Both the position numbers and the translations under genes were made by a program. Source: Alnus glutinosa (lineage: Eukaryota; Streptophyta; Magnoliopsida; Fagales; Betulaceae). From it: DNA of 64,000 nucleotides. Shown one piece after another: positions 55,964 to 64,000 of the stretch (position 1 is the stretch's first letter; each line of letters begins with the position of its first letter). The stretch spans positions 6,619,501 through 6,683,500 of the forward strand of contig NC_084888.1 in assembly GCF_958979055.1 (NCBI RefSeq), in the 5' to 3' direction. The notes under the pieces are model-generated. The model did not search any database. It saw only the letters and a list, made by a program, of their open reading frames with translations, and was not told the DNA's origin.

Positions 55964-58087
55964 ATGGACGATTCAACTAGTCATGGACCTATTGATTCTA
56001 GTTCTGCTTCATCTAGGCCTAGTCTATTGGATACCAATATGGGTTCTAGTTCTTCAACTATGGGCCCTCAAAATCCTAGTGCAGCTCTCCCACCAAAACC
56101 TAAAAAAAATGAGCAAACATCATCGGTTTGGGAACATTTTACCAAGTTAGAGTCGACTGACCCCGATGATCATAAATCACAGTGCATTTATTGTAAGAGG
56201 GAGTTTAATTGTCACCCTAGAACCCATGGTACTTCATCTATGCTACAACATATAAGGAAAAGTTGTAAAAAATTTCCTGATAGGTTTGATAAGACACAAT
56301 CGAAGTTGAGCTTTGAGGCTAAGAGGGAAGGACATGCGGCAATGGGTGAAGGATCTAGTGGTAACCTTGTGCTTGCTAAGTTTAATGCTTCAAAAATAAG
56401 GGCAGCACTTTCTAGGATGATCATAGTGGATGAGTTGCCATTTAGATTTGTGGAAGGTGAAGGGTTTCAGGACTTTATGAAAACAGTTGAACCTAGGTTT
56501 TCAATTCCTTCCCGTTTTACTATGATGAGGGATTGTTTTAAGTTCTTTATGTCTGAGAAAGAAAAGTTGAGGGGAATGTTCTTGACATCTGGTGTTCGGG
56601 TTTGTCTTACCACTGATTGTTGGACTTCAATACAGAACCTTAATTACATGTGTATTACTGGTCATTTTATTGATAATGAATGGAACTTACACAAAAGAAT
56701 TTTAAACTTTTGTTTAATTCCTAATCACAAAGGTGAGACCATTGGGGGAAAGATTGAGTCGTGTATGCATGAATGGGGCATTGGTAGCATTTTCACTATC
56801 ACGGTTGATAATGCTTCTTCCAATGATGCTGCTTTGGAGTACTTGAGGAAGAGAAGTGCTCATAAGCCTAGTGCCGTATTAGAAAATCGGTTTATGCATG
56901 TGAGATGTTGTGCACACATCTTAAATCTTATTGTGACTGAGGGGTTGAAAGAGGTTGATGAATCCATTATGAGGGTTAGAAGTGCGGTTAAATATGTGAA
57001 GTCTTCTCCTGCAAGATTTGAGAGTTTTAAGATTTGTTTGGAAAGAGAAAACATTAATTTCAAGGGGTTGTTGTGTTTGGATGTTCCAACTAGATGGAAC
57101 TCTACATTTAAGATGTTGGAAGGTGCAGAAAAATGTCAAAGTGCTTTTGAACTTATGGAAGAGTTGGATGGATATTATTGTCCTACGTTGTTGGATAGCA
57201 AAAACGGTTTAGGACCTCCTAATTGTGATGATTGGGCTCGTATTAGGGTTTTTCTCAAGTTCCTTGAAATTTTTTATGAAGCCACAATGCGACTTTCGGG
57301 GTCTTTGTATGTGACATGTAATATGTACATTGAAGAAGTTTCTGCCATTCAACTGCATTTACAAGAATATTGTGACAGTGATGATTATATATTGAGTTCT
57401 ATGGCGGAGAAAATGATGTTGAAGTATAAAAAGTATTGGGGGGATCTTGATAAAGTTAATGTGTTGTTGTTTGTTGCTATTATTCTCGATCCACGGACCA
57501 AGTTGGTATCATTAGAATGTTGGTTCAATGATATTCTTGGTGCTGAGCAAGGCAATGATATGATATTAAAATTGAAGAACTACCTTAAGAAATTGTTTGA
57601 TCACTTCAACACTGGAGAAAACTCTCAAGGTGAACATAGTGGTGCACTTCCTCAAGGTTCCTCGGGAGAAACTGGGAAACGTGCCTATACATTGATGAAT
57701 AGGTACAAAAACCTCATGACTCCTAATAGTGATGTTCAATATAAATCGGAGTTAGATCGGTATTTGATGGAGGAGAATGAAAAACCGAATGAGAACTTCG
57801 ATATTTTAATTTGGTGGAAGGTGAATTCAACCAAATTCCCAGTACTATCCCACATAGCACGTATTGTGTTAGCCATTCCCATTACTACAGTTGCTTCAGA
57901 GTCGGCATTTAGCACTGGAGGGCGTGTATTGGATCCTTTTCGAAGTTCATTGGCCCCAATAACGGTTGAAGCATTGGTGTGTACACAAAACTGGTTGAGA
58001 TCAAAACCCATCAATGGTTATGACACAGAGATGGTTGAAGATCTTGAAAGTTATAAGCTCGAGTCAGGTAAGCTTTTAGGCCTTTAG
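55964..58087 (+). CDS. hAT transposase (zf-BED, RICESLEEPER-like)
   Basis: The 707-aa reading frame is uninterrupted. A BED zinc finger lies at about residues 52-101 (W56, C74, C77, H96, C101). The RNase H-like catalytic core has D218 in CLTTDCWTS, D282 in ITVDNASSND, the CCAHILNL motif near 315-322, and E646 in TTVASESAFSTGG. The C-terminal hAT dimerisation region is about 615-690, including FDILIWWKVNSTKFPVLSHI. It cuts and joins the element ends as a dimer in the nucleus. The frame ends soon after gagtcag|gtaagc at 58068. Splicing to an acceptor at 58165 would replace the last six residues with EINLKNINLLLEED and stop at 58209, so a small terminal intron is likely. The start follows a probable spliced leader (acceptor before aatcaagtcatgg). 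Related host-domesticated genes exist, but intact ends here argue for a transposon. Confidence 0.92.
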   Translation: MDDSTSHGPIDSSSASSRPSLLDTNMGSSSSTMGPQNPSAALPPKPKKNEQTSSVWEHFTKLESTDPDDHKSQCIYCKREFNCHPRTHGTSSMLQHIRKSCKKFPDRFDKTQSKLSFEAKREGHAAMGEGSSGNLVLAKFNASKIRAALSRMIIVDELPFRFVEGEGFQDFMKTVEPRFSIPSRFTMMRDCFKFFMSEKEKLRGMFLTSGVRVCLTTDCWTSIQNLNYMCITGHFIDNEWNLHKRILNFCLIPNHKGETIGGKIESCMHEWGIGSIFTITVDNASSNDAALEYLRKRSAHKPSAVLENRFMHVRCCAHILNLIVTEGLKEVDESIMRVRSAVKYVKSSPARFESFKICLERENINFKGLLCLDVPTRWNSTFKMLEGAEKCQSAFELMEELDGYYCPTLLDSKNGLGPPNCDDWARIRVFLKFLEIFYEATMRLSGSLYVTCNMYIEEVSAIQLHLQEYCDSDDYILSSMAEKMMLKYKKYWGDLDKVNVLLFVAIILDPRTKLVSLECWFNDILGAEQGNDMILKLKNYLKKLFDHFNTGENSQGEHSGALPQGSSGETGKRAYTLMNRYKNLMTPNSDVQYKSELDRYLMEENEKPNENFDILIWWKVNSTKFPVLSHIARIVLAIPITTVASESAFSTGGRVLDPFRSSLAPITVEALVCTQNWLRSKPINGYDTEMVEDLESYKLESGKLLGL

Positions 58088-58929
58088 CTTTCTATTATTC
58101 ACTTCTTAATTTATTTTGTTATTTAAATATTCTAAATTTCTAATTATCGGTTCCAATTTTTGTAGAAATCAATTTGAAGAACATCAATCTTTTGCTTGAG
58201 GAGGATTAGTGAAGTGAAGATTCAATCCGATTGGGAGATGTAGCGGATGCTTGATGCTTTGGAACATTTAATATTTGGGTTTTATTCATCTTGTAATATT
58301 ATGTTATTTGCTTTGTCAGTAATTTGTTCATTTTATGGGATTGAATTTCTATTCGTAATTAGCAGTTATGTGTAATATTTGTAATATTATGTTTTTGCTT
58401 TGTAATCTGTTTTTTTTTTTTTTTTCAATTTTTTTTGCACTAAGTGATTGAAAACATTGCAAGCAAAAATGCTTTCTTTCTTCTTTTTAAGTTTTTTTCT
58501 CCTCACATTTTAATAGATGTTGGGATTTTAATTAAGGTTCAATTGCAACTTGCAATTTGCAAGGGTGACAGGGAGTACAAATAATGGATTATTAATTTGG
58601 ATTAGTAAATTTTGAACATAGGGATACTTATAAAAAAAAAAAAAAAAAAAAAATTTGAACACAAGGTTAATGGGTCAAAACCCGCGGGGATCCCCGCATA
58701 CCCGCGGGGATCCCCGCCCCGCAACCCCGCCCCATCTACACCCGCCCCGTGCGGGTGGAGGGGGTTTCCTGCGGGGTGCGGGTTCACTTTGGGGAACCCG
58801 CACCTCTGCGGGGCGGGGTCAAAAAATCCCCATCCCCTCCCCCCCCCGCCCCATGCTCAGCCCTACTTGCACTTATTATTTTCTCTCTCTCCCTTTCTTT
58901 TTTTCTTTCACACTATCTCTCACACAATT

Positions 58930-59205
58930 TGTTAGTGTATGTTAAGGAATCTGATTTAAGAGATTTATTATAATTATTGTTATCTCTTATAAAACAGATT
59001 TGAAAGTAATCAAATTTGATTGTAATAAGATTTTATGGTAATTTACTCTACTTATTTACCTAAACTCACTCTTCTCAATTCTCCTATAAATAGGAGCATC
59101 ATGTATTGTGAATTCATCAAGGAACAAAAATAAAATGTAGCCTTATTTTATTATTTTCGCTATTGTCTTTATTTTTCTATGTGATTATCTTTTCTTTCAT
59201 AAACA
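58930..59205 (+). mobile_element. Possible solo LTR remnant (copia-like)
   Basis: The segment begins near tgttaaggaatc and ends near ttcataaaca, with a TATA-like ctataaata at about 59091 and a T-rich tail after it, as in short copia LTRs. No target duplication was confirmed, so the ends are uncertain. It looks like an old fossil without internal genes. Confidence 0.4.
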
Positions 59206-59967
59206 ATATTTAAAGCAAATAGAGAGTAGAATAAAGAATCTATTGAAATGTGCATGAAAAAAATGAATAACTAAAATAAAAATTTATATTTTTTTCGTAG
59301 CTATTTGGCTAATCCTAATGGGGATGCTATTAGAGAATGGCTAAGTCTGAACATGCAAAGGGTTTTAACCACAATGAGAGGGACATACTGAATTGTAGCG
59401 AAGACAAGAAGGAAAATATATAGGGTTGGTCCCCTCTCTCGGTGCTAAATTTCTAGCTACAAAGAAAAACAATGCAGGGTTGGTCCCCTCCATCGATGCT
59501 AAATTTCTAGCTACAACAGAAAAACAAAATGTAGAGGCAGTGACATTCATTTTTGGTGGTTCTTCATCATAAAACTAACTTCCAAGATGGAAAACAAAAT
59601 GGCAAGGAATTAGAAACAGAAAGGTGATGGCATCGACTGTGGCATTTCTCCTAGCATATCTTGTCCATGTCCATGACATGTTGCATTGTCATTGTGCCCG
59701 ATCTATTCTTCTTTCCACACTCACGTGAGTCTCTCTTTTGTCAAGACATGTTGTATTGTCATTGTTTCCTCTAGCTACCGGCAAATACCACCTACCCAAT
59801 TTATTCTTGTTGAAAAAAAAAATGCTCAAAAAGATTTCATGCCCATAATTTGCCCAATTCCAGCCATAGTAGCCACTTCCAATCAAAGTTAATTAACGAT
59901 GTCCAAATATCGGCCATAGTAGCCGATATTGGCCACACTCACCGATGTCCAAGTCCCGACCATAGTA
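59206..59967. other. Intergenic DNA with a local cggccatagtagcc repeat
   Basis: ggttggtcccctc and gctaaatttctagctacaa occur twice near 59424-59516 in tandem. From about 59860 short repeats of gccatagtagcc(g/a) and ccgatgtcca appear and continue beyond the CACTA element at 61132, showing that the element split this repeat. No gene is seen. Confidence 0.5.
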
Positions 59968-61131
59968 CACTACAAAAATTTTTGCATTTAGTGGCGTGTC
60001 TACAGTAATGCACTTTTTGACACCTAACTAATTAGTGGCGTGTCAAAAAGTAACACCTCACTAAAATAATTAGTGGCGTGTGGGACTGACATGCCACTAA
60101 ATTTGTGGCGTGTCTAGTAGCCACGCCACAAATTTAGTGGCGTGTCACTCCAACACGCCACAAATTAGTGGCGTGTCTCTCCGACACGCCACTAATTTAG
60201 TGGCGTGTCACTCCGACACGCCACAAATTTAGTGGCGTGTCACTCCGACACGCCACTAATTAGTGGCGTGTCTCTCTGACACACGCCACTAATTTTTCGT
60301 TTTCCCCCCTTTTTTCCTCTACTCACCCCCTATTTATTTTCGTTTCCCCCCCTCCCCATTTTCTCCTTCTATCTTCTCTCTTCTCTCCTACACAGGTACG
60401 CCTTTCTTTTTTCTTGTCTTCCTTTTTTTTTTTGTCTTCCTATTATATGTGTTTACAGATAAACAAATTTTCTGTAAACAAATTTTCAGGATTTTGAATA
60501 CATAAAGGAACTCCGAAGAGCTAAGAAACACGTAAAGGAGCTTTACTTTGCAAATTATTTCTGATTTTTCTCGTCAAATGGGTGAATGTGACAGTGAAGA
60601 TAATTATATCTCTAAGGAAAAGAGTCAGAAAAATGCTTTTATTTGAGGAAAAGTATGGCAAAATGATGGCTTACGACGGCTAATGTCAGTTTGAAAGAAG
60701 CAATGCATACGTTCCTTTCAGTTTTCCTATAACAATTTTGGCTTCAATGACTCAGTACACAGCATATCCACACAAGTGCAAATCCAAATCTTTCGTTTCT
60801 CAGCACTTTTAACTCATTGATCGAATGAGTGTATAACAAATTTTTTTTTTGGCCACGCCAGAATTAGTGGCGTGGCTGTATAACATACAGGCCACTAATT
60901 AGTGGCGTGTCAGAACGACACGCCACTAATATTTAGTGGCGTGCCAGAATGACACGTCACTAATTAGTGGCGTGCTGACCAGTGACACGCCACTAAATAG
61001 GAATTACTGACTCCTCGATTACTGACCTTCTAGAAAGGCCACTAATCAAAGGTCACTATTGTTTAGTGACCTTTCAGACATCCTGAAAGGCCACTAAAGC
61101 TATGTCACAAAACCTATGTATTTTTGTAGTG
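59968..61131. mobile_element. Non-autonomous CACTA (En/Spm-like) transposon
   Basis: The ends are CACTACAAAAATTTTTG and, on the other strand, CACTACAAAAATACATAGG. The flank is GTA on both sides (59965-59967 and 61132-61134), the 3-bp CACTA size. Many subterminal copies of ttagtggcgtgtc in both orientations fill the first about 330 bp and about 130 bp near 60850-61000, the usual transposase-binding arrangement. The 1164-bp element has no transposase. The middle holds a pyrimidine-rich stretch ending in ctacacag|gtacg. Confidence 0.92.
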
Positions 61132-63127
61132 GTAGCTGATGCCGGCTAGAGTCGCCGAAGTTAAAGTTTCGGTCATAGAAACCAATGTTTCAATTTAGGC
61201 TATAGTAGCCATTTTTCTTTTCTAGCCCTTTGATGTTCAAGACCAAACCTCGACGTCTGTGATCTACCGTTAGATTTGCGAGGGTGTATTAAGACAAGAG
61301 TTACAATAACTCAAGAGATAAGAGTTACAATCATTCAAGATACAAGGGTTTACATGCACTCAAGAGACAAAAGTTACAAGATGATAAATTCGATTTATTG
61401 TTGTTAATGTAGAAGTAGAAGAGAATTGTAACGTTTAAACTTTCTCTATAAATAGAGTCTTGTATACATCAAATAAATCAAGCAAAAATATTGTAGCAAG
61501 AAAAAGGCTTTGATGTATAGATGTAGACCATACGCTGAATCTCTGTCTCTATTTATTTGTTCTTATCTCTTTGCTAGATTATATGATCTTACATCCTTGT
61601 CTTCCATTTTCATCTGAAATTCTGGATACTTCGATTGTAGATATAGAAACAATATATATTTAGTATATATATTGCTACAAGGTAAATTTGTTGCTATGTC
61701 ATTTAAAATTTTTAAATGACATGACACCGTATACATTATTAGATGTAATAAAACAAAATGTGAATTGTTAAGGAATTCTCTCAAAAGTTGGATGCGACAA
61801 AACAAGAGTTGGATCAAAAAATGAATCCTCTTTATTTCAAGCGGAAAGAAAAATAATGATGACCCTAAATAAATGAGTTGATAGACGTAAGTTTAAAAGG
61901 TTTGCAACTTTTTAATAATGAGTTGCCAGGTCCTACGTCACCATATAGTGTTCAAGTTTGCTGCGTCATATGATCGATGTTACTAGATATTACTATGATA
62001 TCATTTGTTACAAAAAAATGTTAACCACATATGTGATATTACCTAATTAAAAGAATGTTACAACTAAAAATCCTTGGAATCATTTAAATAACCTAATTGC
62101 ACTTAATAAGAAATTAATATTGTAAGACTTAACATCTATGTAATACCTTCACAATCCTTCAGCTCGGTGTGAAACTTGATTTTTCAGGGTGTTATACAGA
62201 AGTAATATTACAAACTACACTCTCATCTAACTCTCATCCCACTGGACTGATGTGGCATTGTCATGCCCATCAGCCTAATGAGATGAAGGTAAATCGACTA
62301 AATAAAAATATAGTATGTAGCATTTACCGTTACACAAATTATGCCTTAAGAAAACAAAAAGAAAAAACAAGAACATTGGGGGGCCCTTGGTTGACCCTAT
62401 AATCCACAAATTAGAGCCGGGCTCTCTCTCAGCTAAGAGGTAGATCGAAGACATTTAGGGTCCTCTTTCATGCCCCTATCATGTTTGAAAAGTTCTCTCT
62501 TCTTTTTCCTTTGCTTTTTTATTTTGGTCTGCAGAGCAATTAAATGAATCCAAACCATTACTGTATATCCCCTGTAAGTAACCAGATGCCTGAGGTTCCT
62601 GACTCATGGATTCACCTCGGGAACCACATTAAATAATAAATAGCCCAGCACACACACAAAAACACGCATGGAAGTGCAACACAAACACATATAGCAAGAG
62701 TGAAATTGAAATGATCTTATTTTAACAAGACGAAGACAACAAATAATATTATTTGAGCTCTCCATCCATATCACAAGATGAAGGAAACAAACAACATCCG
62801 ATTTTCATATTGTTTTTGTCAGCACAGATATGTATCTGTGAAGCTTGTCTTGCTTCACAAGACAAAAATTTACACAAACAACCACAAGAAAGAGGCCAGT
62901 GAAATAGGACAAATTAGTACAAGTTGTGCTTGATCTCCTACCAAGTACTTTTAGCTCCCTGCAGCTCCCTGCTCGCTTCCTTCTCTTTCTTTCTGTGCAA
63001 AATAATCATTTTTCTGAAAGTAAAAAAGTAGAAGTTCAGGCACCCAAAAGTTTAGTTAGTAATAAAGTTATTTTTCTGAAGAGGGAAAAAAAAACAAAAA
63101 AGAAAGAATATATATATATCAACAAAC
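61132..63127. other. Intergenic DNA and 3' region of the MAKR gene
   Basis: At about 61260-61560 repeated aagagttacaa motifs lead to ctctataaatagagtcttg and a T-rich end, resembling an old copia-like LTR. The rest is AT-rich. Between about 62900 and 63010 the minus strand should hold the last exon of the MAKR gene. No other gene is seen. Confidence 0.4.
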
Positions 63128-63779
63128 CTATTGATCTTTTGCAATGAAGAACCGCCTCATAAATCGAGCTCTCCATATCACAGCAATCACCTGTTGAATA
63201 AACTATACTTTGTCGCGGAGATGCCTGTGGTGAGTTGCTCCAGCTCTTAACTTCCGACACTCTCCTATCAATATCATCAACTCTAGTACATTTTCTTGAG
63301 CCCTTTAATATTTTATGGCATAAAGGTCTGAGACATCCAAAACACTTCTGCAAGATTCGCTCCAACGGTTTTTTCCATCTTCTGAGAAAATAACAGTTAT
63401 CTTGAACCACTTGATCAATAGCAGTTCCGGAAGTAGAGGATGAAGATAAAGGCATGGCGGGATTGTTATTTGAGGCATTGGACAGCTCTATCCTTGATGG
63501 GTCGACAAATACAGGTTTCATGACGCCGTTGAAAAAAAGCTCATCAGCATGAGCAAGAGGAAGAGATTGGGATATGGGAATTTCGAAATCAAAGTCCTGG
63601 GATTCTTCCGAGCATCTCTTCGACTTTTTCATCTTGTAGTCCGATTGTTTCGAGGTGGCTGCATGAGAATTATCAAGTGATGCTCTAAATGGCCTGTCAA
63701 GTCCATCCAAAGTGGGTCTTACGTTTGACAACCAACTGTATGAAAAACTTTCAGTCGCTAAAGGCTGTGAGGCTTCCAT
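63128..63779 (-). CDS. MAKR6: MAKR6-like membrane-associated kinase regulator
   Basis: The main exon begins at the ATG at 63779 (MEASQPLATESFSYSWLSN). The frame is open further upstream, but the family start is at this Met. Conserved features are SFSYSWLSN at 11-19, FEIPISQSLPLAHADELF at about 65-82, basic clusters for membrane association (KMKKSKRC at 49-56; RRWKKPLERILQKC at 133-146; KGSRKC at 159-164) and a C-terminal SSIYEAVLHCKRSIG. MAKR proteins belong to the BKI1-related family, sit at the plasma membrane through basic residues and bind receptor kinases or their partners. The exon ends at a donor (atag|gtttgt). The last exon is unresolved: an acceptor at ctgcag near 62960 would give a short ending, RSIGS, while acceptors further 5' give a longer, unfamiliar tail. 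Confidence 0.82.
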
Positions 63780-64000
63780 GGTCTTTAGCAACTGTTTATG
63801 CATAAGGATAAAGAATGACGAAGACCTTATATACTCCTTGAGGGACAAGCTCACATGATTGGTATCTTAAGAGTGACCACAAGACCATGGTGACCACAAG
63901 TGCACGCATTGTCTATGCTACCAAATGCCAAGCAGCAGACAGATGGAACAAGAATAAATATGCAAACTAGTTTCTCACTGCTCCCTATCTATTAACGTGT
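63780..64000. other. MAKR promoter and leader
   Basis: Upstream DNA of the minus-strand MAKR gene reaching the window edge. The frame extending to 63854 is probably 5' UTR. Confidence 0.5.

Larger units (their letters stand above)
54476..58865 (+). mobile_element. Complete-looking hAT transposon with 8-bp target duplication
   Basis: The ends are taggagtgagca and, on the other strand, tagggctgagca, both followed inward by very GC-rich subterminal repeats (cccgccccgcccc on the left; cccgcgggga and gcggggcggg on the right). The flank cttgcact is identical on both sides (54468-54475 and 58866-58873), the 8-bp hAT size. The interior carries a long 5' leader and a 707-codon transposase reading frame without stops. 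The element is 4390 bp. Whole ends, duplication and reading frame suggest recent insertion, possibly an active copy. Confidence 0.92.

Noticed and set aside
60000-61010. The repeated ttagtggcgtgtc motifs as a CRISPR-like array
   Set aside because: The copies occur in both orientations with irregular spacing, and the segment has CACTA ends and a 3-bp duplication.

Overview
This is a piece of a plant nuclear genome, almost certainly a eudicot. It is AT-rich, its genes have many GT-AG introns, and it carries plant-only families: an ATL RING-H2 ligase, a reticulon-like B protein, golgin candidate 4 and a MAKR kinase regulator. It also holds plant-type LINE, hAT, CACTA, Harbinger-like and Mutator-like elements. 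The species cannot be named from the sequence alone.

Layout. A decayed LINE (minus strand) fills 1.7-6.65 kb. An intronless ATL67-like RING-H2 gene lies at 8.9-9.5 kb (+). A membrane-anchored methyltransferase-like gene with one apparent +1 frame break lies at 12.3-13.8 kb (+). A five-exon reticulon-like (RTNLB) gene follows at 17.3-19.3 kb (+). A 15-exon golgin candidate 4 gene occupies 22.8-34.2 kb (-); its reading frame closes exactly over all exons (808 aa), and its third intron holds a LINE fragment with a target-site duplication. From 34.7 to 45.4 kb the DNA is nearly all nested small transposons: foldback elements, Tourist/Harbinger-like MITEs, hAT-like MITEs, old LTR remnants, a tandem array, and a GC-rich array of about 20 palindromes. 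At 45.5-46.6 kb there is a duplicated TATA plus telo-box promoter followed by three structured RNA candidates, one C/D-like and two H/ACA-like, which looks like a snoRNA cluster. An eight-exon U11/U12-59K (PDCD7-like) minor-spliceosome gene lies at 47.6-51.8 kb (-) and closes at 408 aa. A tRNA-Leu(CAA) gene is at 52.2 kb (+). A complete-looking hAT transposon with a 707-aa transposase, matching ends and an 8-bp target duplication lies at 54.5-58.9 kb. A non-autonomous CACTA element lies at 60-61.1 kb, and a MAKR6-like gene at 63.1-63.8 kb (-).

The host genes do not form one pathway. They cover ubiquitination, ER shaping, Golgi tethering, minor splicing and receptor-kinase signalling at the membrane, as expected for an ordinary genic region. 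Most of the structural novelty is in the 34.7-46.6 kb interval and in the two Harbinger-like elements (16.0-16.7 and 44.6-45.4 kb) that carry the same captured lactate dehydrogenase fragment. Exon boundaries were set by reading splice sites and by remembered family sequences; no database search was run.
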